Source: Dioscorea cayenensis subsp. rotundata
Lineage: Eukaryota > Streptophyta > Magnoliopsida > Dioscoreales > Dioscoreaceae
Assembly (NCBI RefSeq): GCF_009730915.1
Contig: NC_052475.1
Location: forward strand, 22,626,285-22,690,284
DNA: 64,000 nt
Reading direction: 5' to 3'
The position numbers were made by a program, and so were the translations under genes. Within the stretch, counting starts at the first letter, position 1; every line of letters begins with the position of its first letter. Shown here one piece after another: positions 38,301 through 50,528 of the stretch. Below the pieces are notes generated by a model. It searched no databases and had not been told where the DNA came from. It worked only from the letters and a program-made list of their open reading frames with translations.

Positions 38301-39199
38301 CGATGTTGTAGATCCAAATTGGCCTTAAAACGTCGATGTTAGCCTACTAGTATTGGGCTTTCTTGGAGTGGGCCCACATTGGATGCACTCTTATTATTAA
38401 ATTTTACAAAAGTGTTTTATTTATGGTATGAAAATTATTGTTTTTTTAATAATTAACTCATATAATCTGGTAATTTCTGCCAGATATTATTGCTATTTAA
38501 ATAAAAGATTAAAAAACTTTCAATTCTCCGCCCTCGTCGACCACTTAAACATAAGTGATTTATCCGCTTTATAAAAATAAATAAAAATAAAATAATCTTT
38601 ACTAATAAGTTTGAAAATGTCTTATATTATTTACTGGTTTATTAATTATAAAATGATCTATTTATGTATGATATAATTGACCTCTTTTAATATTTTCTAA
38701 GAAGAATCATTAGAAATTTTATTCAAAAATCTTCTTCATTTTTTTTTTTTTTGTTGGTTCGGCTTGGGTAAGGCAAATCTTTTATGTAAAGGTGAATATC
38801 GCCTAGCTTAACTATGACAGTATATTAAGCCTCTCACAGTATTCAACTAATGGCTTCGTTTAATCTGGGTTAATAAGTTATTACTCACTAAAATATTTTG
38901 TATTAACTATATAAATTATATGTGCGTGTGTGTATATATATATATAGAAACTATTGTAAAAATTTACAAGCCAAAAAAGCGTTTAACAACTCAAGGATCT
39001 CTTCTTCAGAAGAAGACGACTAAATTATTAGAAAGCCTTCTCCAGCATGCTGCACTCACACCACAGAAAATTGCTCTTATGGTTTATACATAAGTAACCA
39101 AGTAAAAACATAAGAACCAGGAGAGCCTTCCCACAGTATTTTCAGCATGGCACAAACACTCATATGAAGACTAGACTCTTTGCAAGGGATAGAGCTTTC
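38301..39199. other. Intergenic region between SEC13 and DJ-1
   Basis: SEC13 promoter on the left (read leftward) and the DJ-1 3' region on the right. The original DJ-1 tail in the unshifted frame would extend to a stop at 39160. No other gene seen. Confidence 0.6.
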
Positions 39200-41932
39200 T
39201 CACGACCAAATAGCTTCTCGACAATGGCCAGTGCAAACTTCCATCGATGTCCCCGGGCCTCTACTTGTGACCAAGTTCCCATCAACCACAACCCTGTTCT
39301 CACATGCACTTTGATCTGAAAGTTTGTTGCACATTGCTGGGAATGCTGTTGCCTTCTTGCCCTGCATTGATCATATTGTGTGGCCTTTCAGATCTTGTTT
39401 GAGGTCACAAATATTGTGATTTGTTCATATAATTCTACTGGTTACAAGAGTGGGTTAGTACCTTCAGCAAGCCATGGGGCTCGAGAACTAGAGCAGGAGA
39501 AGCACAAACAGCAGCATAGAGTTTGTTTGCTTCTGCCTGCTTTTTTAGCAGGCCTACTAGCTTTTCTGAATTTGAAAATGCCTGGGCACCACCTAGCCCA
39601 CCCTGTGCAAAGAAAGGATTATGGATTACACAAGTGTCTTGGAATAAAACAGTGTTTACGATGAAAATAATTCACTTACTGGCAAAACAATAAGGTCAAA
39701 TTCAATCTTTAATGCCTCATCTAGGAGCATATCAGCTACCAGCTTAACTTTCCTAGAGGCGATGATTTCTAATTTATCTTCGATTGAAGCCACAATAACA
39801 TCAGCATTAGCTCTGCGTAGGATGTCAATGATCATAACAGCTTCCATCTCCTCTGTACCATTGGCAATTGGAACAAGTATCTGTAATCGGACATAATTCA
39901 GAAGTTGATAGTGTAAATAAAACTAGAATGTAAAATTTCTAATAAAAGTTTAATTGAGAGAAGCCTGCTGCGTAGGAAGTGAATTGACGGCAGGTGGTAG
40001 CATATATCAGGTTAACAATATAGATTGCATGTCATCCTCTAATATAACCTTATGTCATAATGATTAAAAAAATAAAAGAACACATGAAAACTAACCCACT
40101 AAAAGACCCGTTAATGCCATTACCACAAGGATAAAAAGAGAACCTTAACATACAAGATCCAACACAATTAACCAAGAAAAAAAAACACAATCAAAGTAAT
40201 AAGAAGCTTCGGAAAGAGCAGAAAGGAAGTATGATTAATGGTTAGGCAGGAATAAGCATACCAGCATCACCTTACAAATCATGGTGCAGATTTAAACCTT
40301 ACCCGAGGAGTTTTGTTGCATTTCCATTCTACAGGATTAAACTCAGCCATAGTAAACTCTGCCCCATGATTAGGACGCATGACCTACAAACAAATATCCA
40401 AAAGTAAAGAACTGTGGCTCACAAGCATAAATGATGAATTTTGAAAAAGATGTAGAGTTCAACATCTTAATTTTGCTTAATAAAAATTAATAAATTATGG
40501 CTCCAAAAGCAAGCAACTTGATTTTCTCTACTACATAATATAAGCAAACTACACACACAAACAAAACATAGATTGATTAGCCATCTAGCTGAAGAATTTT
40601 CAAAGATCAAATAGGCATCAAAAAAGAAATCAGAATCTATTTGCAATGAATAGAGGGAGTTCTTTATTTATCAAGTTCACCTCTACTTCAATGTTCCAGA
40701 TCACTGTAAGTATTTTGCCTATCATCACCATGTAAATCACTATTTTATAGTAAGAACTACGTTAAGCAAGAAATTGCTATGATCACAAAAAGAAGCTGTA
40801 TATATATATATATATATACTTTTTATTAATCAGGCTTGGATCATTCTTAATGTTCTAAAGTCACTGATAGTATTCTGTTCATATGCATCATGAATGTCAC
40901 ATTTTCTGGTAACAGAACCACTTAAAAGCAAGTAATTGATAAGATCAACAATGAAGAATTTGTATAAACAGTTAAACACATAAGAACGCAGAAAGAAAAA
41001 ATAAAGAGCATGGAATGTAAATTAGTAAATTACCAAAGGGCCAGCAACTTCATCAGCCTTATCTTTTCCATACAACTGTTCCACCAAAGCAACAGAAAAC
41101 TCCATGGTGGTGCCTGCCCCTTGACTCGTTACAGCCCGTCCATCCAGTGCCACCCTTGAATTCACTGTGATCGCATCGGAAGGCAATTTATCCATCATTG
41201 CTGGATAACAAGTAACCTACAAAGAAAAGAAGAAAGCCATCAACTTTAAAAGAAAAAATCACAATAACTTCGAAGAGCAAAAGCAAAGGAGCCAAATTAG
41301 GGATCCATCCACAACATAAAAAGCGAAATTATGATCAAATCTCACTTTCAATCCCTTCAGCAAACCCCAAGACCCCAACGCCACAGCCGGCGCCGCACAA
41401 ACCGCAGCATAGAGCCTTCCATTCTCGACATGCTTCTTCACCAAACTCTCCAAAACCCCACAATCCCTGAAATTCGCCGACCCAGGCATCCCACCCTGAA
41501 AATCAATGAAATAGAAATCCATCAAGAAGAAAACTGAACCCATGATAATCGAAGAACCAAAACGTAGCTACAAGAAGCCCATACAGGAAGAGAAATAAGA
41601 TCGAACGATTGATCCTTGCAATCGGATACGAGGGCATCAGCGACAAGCTTGACACCCCAGCAAGCATCAACGCCGTGGTCATTCCCGACGGACGCCACGA
41701 CAACTTCAGCGCCGGAGCGACGGAGGACGTCGATGGTGATGACGGCTTCCATAGGCTCAGTGCCATTGGCGATGGGAACAAGGACCTTCTTCACAGAAGA
41801 AGCCATTGGAGAGGAGCTCGCGGACCGAGGAGTGAAGAAGAAGAGGGTTTTGGGGGGCTTGGCTGGGAATCGGAGAACTAAGGTTGGCGTGAAGAAGCTC
41901 TTGAGAAGCGGGGAAAGAGGACGCGTGGCCAT
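39200..41932 (-). CDS. DJ-1/PARK7-like protein with two tandem DJ-1 domains, 3' frameshift
   Basis: Seven exons, minus strand: 41585-41932, 41346-41495, 41034-41216, 40303-40383, 39680-39880, 39462-39602, 39200-39361; all phase 0, 421 residues as read. An N-terminal Ser/Arg/Phe-rich extension from MATRPLSPLLKS looks like a plastid transit peptide. An internal MASSVKKVLVPIANGTEPME could start a cytosolic form. A further in-frame ATG lies at 41959. Domain 1 has the conserved Glu (NGTEPMEA) and nucleophile Cys (YAAVCAAPA). Domain 2 repeats this (NGTEEMEA, YAAVCASPA). Two-domain DJ-1 proteins are the normal plant form and act in oxidative-stress or glyoxalase-type chemistry. In the last exon one extra base in 39236-39243 shifts the frame just after GPGTSME. 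The other frame encodes the expected FALAIVEKLFGREKALSLA end, stopping at 39160. Confidence 0.9.
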
Positions 41933-42187
41933 TCGATGTTTCCAGACTTCAGTGCGCATTCGTAAATTTTATTTTATTTTAAAATAATTTTTATTAATTT
42001 TAAAATTTTACGAGCATAAATTTTTAGAATATTTTGTTTTTTTTTATAAGCATTTTCATGAAATTGTTACACTAGAAAGTGTCTAGTGAATGAAAAAGTT
42101 CTCTTAAAAAAATTAAAATTAAAAAAATAGTATGGACTCTGTTTTAGCCTTATTTTAAACTAAACATTAAGTGATAAATTGAGTTTT

Positions 42188-42353
42188 TTTTTTTTTTTTA
42201 CAAATAGACGACAAACACCCCCATTTAAGGGTAAGTCAGAAACAACATCAACCCACATACCCTCACCTTGTGTGGACATGAAATTAAGTCTTTCCCGAAA
42301 CGAACACCTTACGCAAGGGACCCAGTACCAATTGACCCAAAAATCGTTGGTTA
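42188..42353 (-). mobile_element. SINE, probably near full length
   Basis: On the minus strand: an A-box-like TGGGTCAATTGG (about 42331-42342), a B-box-like GTTCGTTTC (about 42296-42304), a tail related to GGGCGCTTGTCGTCTATTTGT, then poly-A. Flanking duplication is ATAAATTGAGTTTT (42174-42187) and ATAAATCGAGTTTT (42354-42367), one mismatch. It lies between the DJ-1 and GT31 genes. Confidence 0.75.
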
Positions 42354-42677
42354 ATAAATCGAGTTTTGCACTGGTTCATATAACAGAATTTATTAAAAAA
42401 CCTAAACTTTTAAACACTACTTTTGAGGACTAAAATGACTCCATTTTATTTTGAAAACCAAATTCATCAAAGCAAGCAAACAGCAAACTAGAGCTTGATC
42501 CTCATGAACTCAGGCAAGTAATTAAGAACTAATCAGCTTATGAATCAGACAACAACAACCACAATTATTCTTTCTTTCTGTAATAAAAGTATCAAAAATA
42601 ATCCACTACTAACTCACTAACTGAAACTTCATGAGGTCCAGAATTCAAGTTCCCTCATTCAAGTGGAATTCCCTGTA

Positions 42678-42772
42678 AGGAGTTAGAAACTGTTGTTGAA
42701 CTTGAACAAATTTCTCTTTGGTGTAGTAACAGCAACTTTGGCTTGGGGGTTTACAGCCCTGACACAAACTAA
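42678..42772 (-). pseudogene. Decayed tandem duplicate of the GT31 terminal exon
   Basis: This block matches 42829-42929 along its length, including the 3' splice site (TTTGTGTCAG versus TTGTTCCAG). The codons after the acceptor read G-L-stop instead of G-L-C-N-P-E, so it cannot serve as a normal last exon. It lies directly downstream of the functional copy on the minus strand. Further on it keeps the frame LLLLHQREICSSSTTVS, which is closer to the usual family C-terminus than the main copy as read. Confidence 0.75.
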
Positions 42773-42775
42773 ACT

Positions 42776-45700
42776 TCACAAAGCTTGTTGAATCTTTCGG
42801 ATTAATCGAGATTCGATTCTGTCTATCAGGAACCAGAAACTGTTGTTGGACTTCTCGAACAAATTTCTCTTTTGGTGTAGTAAGAGCAACTTCGCCTCTG
42901 GATTGCAGAGCCCTGGAACAAACACAATTAGAAAAAGGCTGCTCAAAACTTTTTGGTTCAATAAGTTTGTAATGGAAATCTATATCCAAAAGCAGTTCCA
43001 GTGATTAAGAAGAAAATTTCATGCAGGAGGCTACTACACAGTTCATGCACAATTCTGGCCATTAGAAGAACGCTACTACACAGAGAAGGCTACCAGTGAA
43101 TAGCCTCTGAGTATAATACAATTCCAGTTGTAATTAATTCCTTCAACTAGAGAGTAAAAAGGTTCTTATTGAAAGTAATTTTACGGAAATGCTATCAGTT
43201 GGGGACTTAAAAATAGGATCACCAAATAGAAAAACTATAACAACCATGATGATCGCTACCCGATGAAAAATTTCTATATACCCAAAATATAGATGACTTT
43301 GAAAACAACAATGTGAGAAACTCATCTTGACTCATCTAAATGAAGAGTTCACATGATTTATGTTAAATCATACATGTTCAAACACAGGGATCAAATTTCA
43401 ATAGATTATTGCAGCATTGTTCATTTTGGGTGCACCTATTGAAGAGGCAAAGAACTTTAAAAATTTTTTTCAATTTATTTTCAAGATGTTTTACAGATTG
43501 CAATTGCCATTTCGGCCTCCATAATGTTAATTCTCCATCAAAATGTTTCAAATACAATGCTTTTCATAGAAGAAAATTATTCTGCTCCATCCAGTATCAA
43601 TCTGTTGATAGATCAACATCTAAAACTACGGGGGAAAAATCTTCCAAGACAGCCTAATCTGACTAATTAAAACAAGCATAGACTCTATTTTTGCTAACAT
43701 TATCAACTGCAGGTATCTGAAATATGGAAAAATAAAGTTATCTTGCTGATTGAGATGATTCATATAACAGTTTCATTCTCGACTTAAACCAAGCACCAGG
43801 TAAAAAAGACCCAGGTAAATAAAAACCTGAACATTGTGGAATATCCCAAACAGCAATTGATGATGGTGTGCAATCAGGCTCGCAGAGAGCATGGTTGTGC
43901 TCATGGTTGACATTCATTGCGAGCATCCAAGCTCCTATGGTAACATCTTCATTGCTGAACATTCGGAAGCTGCAACAGATAAATCAGAGTGATGTTTGAC
44001 ACCTGAAGACCAACCAAAATTTCACTCAAGAACTTATAATTCAAAAATCTAAAAACAAGGCAAATCAATGGATAATCATACACATTTAGTCTTCCATAAA
44101 AAAGAAATAAGAGATCCAACAATTATAAAAAAAATGTCAAACATTTTCCATAACTAAATTATTCATTGGTTCTAAAGTAAACCTTTTTATATCATACAAC
44201 AAAAATAAAACTTAAGGGAAAAAAAGGAGAAAAAAAGCCTCAACAGCTTTGTTTTATTTGGGCATCATTCATTTTGTGCGGGTTCATGATCTTGGTAAAT
44301 AACTCCATAGACACTTATATACTCTCTAAACTGATGACTATGCTAACTTGTAAGTATCAAGTATAATTGATTTTTTTTTTTTTGGTTAAAAAATTCCACA
44401 TTAATTAAAACTGAAAAAAGAGTAAAAAACAAAGTACAGACGGCATAGTCCATTAGCAGTGGATAGCAGAAGAAAGTTAGACACAAAAAATAGGAAAAGA
44501 AGAAATGGGATGTGCTCCTTGAGGTAACACTGGGCATATAATTGATATATGAAATGATGGTTTGGAAAGAATAAATCAGAGGAGAGAAACAAGTAGATGT
44601 TTTCCAACAAATCTTATCAAAAATACTTATGATGTAATGCAAAGAACCAAAATGAAATAAACATCCAAAATCATTTTTGGAACGAATCCAAGAAGATGTC
44701 AGAGGAAAAAAAAACATAAATTATATTTGTTTTTGAGATAGTGGCCGCTAGTTTTATGGTGCAAAGCATTATAATTACATATGGAATCAAAACCCAATTT
44801 ACTTACCTGCTATTTCTTAGAGCCACCAAGCTTGCAACAACATCTGTGGAAAGGGCATATAGGGGACCATACGCATGTAAAAAGTACTCCTTCCCAAGCA
44901 AATATGATAGAGGTTCATACCTGTACAATAACACCAAATATAAACTTTCAAAGTTAAGATGCACAAGAAAGAAGCAACAACACTAGTGTGGATCCCGTTC
45001 AATTAAAAGCCTATCAAAAACAGCAATGGCAAATTAAAGAGATGGGTGTAAAAGTGTGCTCTAAGATCTGTGATTGTGTGTGTTAGCATCCCGGCTTCAG
45101 GCCAATTATGTAGTGAGAATATTGAGATTAGATCATGTAATGATTATTGTAGAAATGTTTGCGTGTAGATCATCTTAAGCAGTCTCCCATGCTCAGTCAT
45201 CCTTCTACCTTCATGCACAACTTTCTAGAAACTCTTTTCCCTTCCAAAAGAGAAGTTTCAAGCTTGATTAAAAATGAATATTGGGTCTGATCCATGTTAT
45301 TCTCTTTTCTAGTATCAATACTTTTTTGGACACATAAATTCCCAAGGGCCAACAATAGCATTCCATGAAACCACTTGAAGGTAAGCTCCCTGCAAGAATA
45401 ATATCATGGATGATGGATAAAAATTACTTAATCATGCATATGAAGGTCTCTTAGCATCAAATTCGATCCCGACTACTGAATGAAAACTCTGATTATCTTA
45501 CAACTTTGAGTTTATGATCTCCATCGATGCTATTACTAAAAGCTTAACATGTTTTTTGGATTATTTACATCTAGCAGCACATGACAATAAAACCATTTTA
45601 ACATCAAAGCATTACAAAACCATGACTGACCATTTTAATTTCGGATCAGTGAATACAGGACCTTTCTTCAAGCATCCGAGGTAAGTCTGAGGGTGAGAAC

Positions 45701-46755
45701 GCTCTTTAGCCAAAAGTAATGAAAGGCGATCTGACAGCAAAGGGAAAGGCATTCAGAAACAAATAGTATCCAAGTACAGGAACTCCAAGCGAAATATTAC
45801 CTGGTCGTAGATAAATGTCATCATCTGCTTTCACATAAAAATCAGCATCAAACAATGCATATGCCGCTTTGAAGAATGCTAAGCTAAAGAACAAGATCAG
45901 ATTAGAATATTAGAACTCTTAATATACTATCACCCATGAAGTGCATTACTTCCACAAGTATCACAACCTGCTTACGTTTTGTATGGGAGATTGCTGTATT
46001 GTTCCTCGATGTCTAATAGCATGAAGTCATCATATTCTTGAACTTCTTTTTGAAGAGCAGTCATTTTTCTTTCATCATTGGTTTTGCCAATGACGAATCT
46101 GAAAGCCAAACCAGTTTCTTCTTCCAAACTACAGAGCCATGAAAATATGCCCAAAAAGTTAAAAAAAGGAAGCTTTCTCAATCCACATGGAAATCAAGCA
46201 AAGAAATTGAACAAAATCTAACAGAAAACCCAGTGCGAATTCAATACCTACTCCAGAATCCAACTAACAACACATCAAACCCACCCTCACCAAATCCTAA
46301 AAAGCCTAACTTGCATGCCAATAAAGCAACAAACGAGCAAGAATTACCAGAAAAAGGTAGGGAAAAAAACAGCAAAAGGAAGTAATTTAGACTAACCGAA
46401 TAAGGCCCTGGCGATCAGAAGGAAACCAAGTTTTCCGGAGAGATCTCCGCCTCCCAGTGGACCTGAATCCTGTCTGGATTCCGACGAAGCCCAACACCTT
46501 ATGCCGCTCCAGCGATCCACCTCCAAATCCACCGGCCCCATCGCCTCGATCCCATGCCACAGATACAGAGGTCGGTTTGAAATCACTGCATTCCCTGCTA
46601 AAAATCAGAGGTCTGGAGACGGAAAGGGATCCGACGAGGAAGCCAGCAACACCGAAGAGGAGGAAGGTGGCGTAGAACCCAAAGAAGGAGGAGAAGAAGC
46701 GGCGAAGACGAGAGGGCAGTGGGTGGGAACGGAAGACCTTGGGCGACGTCGGCAT
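42776..46755 (-). CDS. Beta-1,3-galactosyltransferase, GT31 family (B3GALT12/14-like)
   Basis: Seven exons, minus strand: 46397-46755, 45976-46128, 45801-45883, 45631-45730, 44807-44920, 43827-43969, 42776-42912; GT-AG, phases agree, 362 residues as read. Type II Golgi topology: basic cytosolic start ([19 protein letters not shown]), one membrane segment ([20 protein letters not shown]), stem, then the GT31 domain with [25 protein letters not shown], the metal-binding triad in [33 protein letters not shown], and [20 protein letters not shown]. Relatives add beta-1,3-galactose to glycoprotein glycans such as arabinogalactan; acceptor not readable here. The C-terminus after [14 protein letters not shown] departs from the family. 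One extra A in the run at 42870-42873 explains it: without that base the frame ends [16 protein letters not shown], stop at 42826. Confidence 0.92.
44371..44720 (-). mobile_element. Possible LINE 3'-end remnant in intron 5 of the GT31 gene
   Basis: A long T-run (44371-44384) is followed by GGTTAAAAAATTCCACATTA and about 330 bases of unrelated-looking sequence, the layout of a poly-A-tailed retroposon on the minus strand. I found no convincing target-site duplication, and the open frame in it has no family match. Confidence 0.3.
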
Positions 46756-47249
46756 GGCGATCGGAGAACGCGAAGTGGCGATGGAGAACGGAAGGTCGGC
46801 GTTGTATAATTGTTTATTACTTAGAAGTCCCTACAGTACATTTTTTTAAAGTCCCTCTTAAGTTTTTTAAATTCCTCGCAAGTCCCTGGAACCGGAAAGA
46901 TTTTTATAAAAACAGGAAATGAAAGTACTAGAATTTGTATAATTTACTTTTTTTTTTAATATATAATATTAAGATATAAATCAAATTCTTAATTATTCTC
47001 AAGTCTCAACAATGCCATAGTACCCTTTTTTTAATTTAAATCTCCATTTTTTAATATTTTCTTTCTTTGTTTTCTTCGGATCTAACCACAACTACTTTTT
47101 TATAATTTAAAAAATAATAATAATTTTAAAAATCTTAGGATGGTGTGGATTTCCCGCATCCTCCGCCAAAAGTCATATCGATATAAAATATGATGGCATT
47201 TCGATAAATGATGTGTTTTTTTTGGATGACATGGCAAGTCCATATTTAT

Positions 47250-47491
47250 TTTTTATTTTTTTTAAATAAAATAGATAAATCATAAATTTATTAAAAAAAT
47301 AGAAGAACAGATAGTATCAAGTACATAAGGAAAATAAACCGAACTGGCAAACAACAATAAGAGAAGCTGGTATCCTCATTAGGGATGAAAATAACAGTAA
47401 ACAGAACTAGAAAAAAAACATTAATGAAGAAGAGGGAAAAAATAATGAGCTGGCGAAGTCAACCATCTGGAGACAAAGGTCTGTCCAACAA
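47250..47491 (-). mobile_element. 5'-truncated LINE-like retroposon with target-site duplication
   Basis: CAAGTCCATATTTAT (47235-47249) and CAAGTTCATATTTAT (47492-47506) flank the insert and differ at one base. The insert has a T-rich left end (a poly-A tail on the minus strand) and no RNA polymerase III boxes that I can see, so a truncated LINE 3'UTR is more likely than a SINE. Confidence 0.6.
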
Positions 47492-48841
47492 CAAGTTCAT
47501 ATTTATATATATAATTTATTTAAATAGCCTCAACGTGACTAATCTAATATTTATATCAGACATGTTTTACTAAAATTTCTCGAGTGCCCTGTCAAAATAA
47601 ATTCCCCATATTTTATTCAAAATTAAATATATTTTCAATCCGTGATTTTTGTCCTAGTCTTGGCGGGTGGTTGTTGGAACTGTCACTGTGTCACATTAGC
47701 TTGGAAGTGCAGCAATAAAAATTTGATAAATGCCACATTTTCTCTTGTGTCCTAGAAAATAACATCAACGTGCCAAAGTGGTTAGCTTTGGTCCAGCAAA
47801 TTTAATTAAAACAATAAATAATTAATTATAAAATAATTGTTACTTTCATTTAAATTTGAGTAAGGTCTAGTGAAGAAAGGTGAGAATTTCAACCATGGTT
47901 GGATCATTCAAATCCCAACATCTTTCGCCCATTAAAAAAACTTTCCAATATTGCTATTCTATATAATTTAAATAAAATCAAATTTTTATATATTCTACAC
48001 ACACTTTTTTAATTCTTATTTCTTTAATATTCTCATGGTTGTATAATTGTAATTATGATATTTTTAAAACCAAACTATTCTATATAATTTACTTAACATC
48101 AAATTTTTATATCATCAGCCCCTATATTTTCATTTTTATTTTGATTTTCCTTTTTTATCTATTGAGATGTAATTCATAATTATTTGGTCATCTTCTTTAG
48201 CTATTTCAATTTTTTGGCCTTAGTTGTTGAGTCTATTTTTTTAACTAATAATTTTTTTAATGACTCTTTTTTTCACTTTTAGCAATTCACTCGATTAGTC
48301 TCGTCCATTCAATTTTTATTTTTAATTATTAATATTTAACTTTAACTTTGTTTTCATTTCTATTTGTTTAACTTTTTTTAAATTGTTTAATCAATATTTT
48401 TAATTGTTTACTTTTCATTTTTTTATTTGTTTAGCTTTTTCAAAAAAAAATATAAGTGCAGTAAGAATTAAAAAAAAGAATAAAAAAAATTATAACCATG
48501 AAAAAGATTGACAAGGTAATTACAGAGATTGAAGAGCCATTTAGCAGTAAATAAAATATATTTCATTTTCCCCAAATATATAAGATGTTATTACTTATTT
48601 TTCAGTCCCATAAAATTAAAAATTAAAAATTAAAAAGTTATTTTCAGGGAAAGAAAGATGATATGGAATGTTTGACGTAAGTTGATAATGATGTGATGAT
48701 GCCATGCCACCATCTTGGACTGGTCATTGCTATGCAAAATCTTATCTCAGCCGTCCATCACTCATTGGCTATGATTTTTTTATCATTTAATTCCATGAGA
48801 GCACAATATCCATAAAGTCTCAATGTTTCATTGCTCGCCCC

Positions 48842-48925
48842 TTGACTCTCACTCCAATAGTCAAACTTTAGTCTTTGACCAATAAATTTACATTGACCAT
48901 TGACCATTGATCATTGACCAGTCAA
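48842..48925. promoter_or_regulatory. W-box cluster
   Basis: Seven TGAC cores in about 85 bases: TTGACT at 48842, GTCAA at 48860, TTGACC at 48875, 48893, 48900 and 48914, and GTCAA at 48921. W-boxes are WRKY binding sites. The cluster lies 1.6 kb downstream of the VQ gene's 3' end and no gene start is visible next to it, so its role is uncertain. Confidence 0.5.
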
Positions 48926-49241
48926 GCTTCACCAAATAGTAAAATAAAACCAGTGAATATATAATTCAATTTTGATGATATTCATTGCCATCTTTGGTTG
49001 ATTTTTTCAATATAAAAAAAGATGCTGATGCACTACTCCCTTTTAAACCACATGTTGTTTCTTTCCAACTTCTCCGAAAAATGTTATTTTTTTTATTTTT
49101 AATAGGAAATATAAATAATTCGTAATTCGTATTCCCTTCTTTGAGTTCTTTCATAAACTAATTAGTCATTAGATATCATCCAATTATTAGTATTTTAATC
49201 TTCTTCCTACTTAGAAATTGACAATTTTAATTTGACTTAAC

Positions 49242-49278
<37 letters not shown>

Positions 49279-50528
49279 AGTCATTGGACTTTCATGGCAA
49301 TCTTAACCCAAAAGATTGGGGATTTTCTCATTTTCATTTATCCCAACTTATTCATTTTATGTTTTTGTAATGAATAGATTAGTGTGTGACTAAAAATATT
49401 CTTTGATATACAGCTTTGCTCCACTTGAATTCCAACAATCAGTATTAAAATAAGTTCACTTAATCCCATTAATTAATCAGCTGTTTTGATGACTTTTGAA
49501 AATTAATCTTACTTTAATACAAAAAAACTACTATGATAAGTAAAGAGCAAGACTCAAATTATAAACAAAAATATTAAATGGTAGATGAAAGTCATTCAAA
49601 GCACCCAACATAATGAAACATCAATGGAACTCTAGAACTTTCATATAATATAGGTGCATCCAATTATTTAATTACTTTGTTGTTAATAAAAAAATAAAAA
49701 ATAACCCTAATCCAATACAAAACTATCTTGATAATTCAAAGAAGAGTCACGACAAATGTAACTGGTAAAGTTGTGATCTTTTCAATCCTTTTTAGGCACC
49801 ACTTAATTTTTTTTTTTCTTTTGGCACCTCCTATCTTATATCTCAACAACTCGACCTTTTTTTTTTATCTCTGTAAAGTGATCTAATTATATTTCAAAGT
49901 TGACAACAACCTCTTTTTTATATTTCATCGCTTCTCTTGGTTATGTGTCTATTCGCTATTTGTATTTTTCTTCTTTTTAATATATTACAATGGTTTATTT
50001 TTAAAAAAATAAATAAATAAAACCAACTGAGAGACAAAACTCAAATTATTACATATATCAGTGAGCAAGCACCAACAAGTACAACCATATTTACACACAC
50101 TTTATAAGGAAGAAAACATAGAAACAAAATGAAACACACAACTTTTTTATAAGGTGTTTCAATCTAATTAATTCAAACCAAACCCTACTTCAACACAAAT
50201 AAACTCATTTTATAATTCACACTCAAAACTCAAATTTTGTATGAGCAAAAAGTATGCATAAAAGAAAGTTCAAAGTCCTTCAAAGCAGTAGATTACATCT
50301 CATTGAGCAAACACCAAGATTTATATGTGTATATATATATATTTCAACTTTGAAAAAGATCATATACATATATTTCATTATCTTGGAAACATGAAACAAA
50401 ATTAAAATCTCCATGCATGAAGATCATCTAAAATTTATATATATGATCTATATATACAAGTGAACCTTAAAACCAGCTAATATTCATCATCATCATCATC
50501 ATCCATATAATTAATCATTGATCAAGAT

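Larger units (their letters stand above)
46756..50528. other. AT-rich intergenic region between the GT31 and VQ genes
   Basis: Left end is the GT31 promoter. The region contains a retroposed LINE-like fragment (47250-47491), a W-box cluster (48842-48925), (TA)n at 49246-49276 and homopolymer tracts. No protein gene recognised. Confidence 0.65.

Noticed and set aside
44343..44717. 124-residue minus-strand frame in the GT31 intron
   Set aside because: Hydrophobic low-complexity translation of probable retroposon 3' sequence; no family motif.
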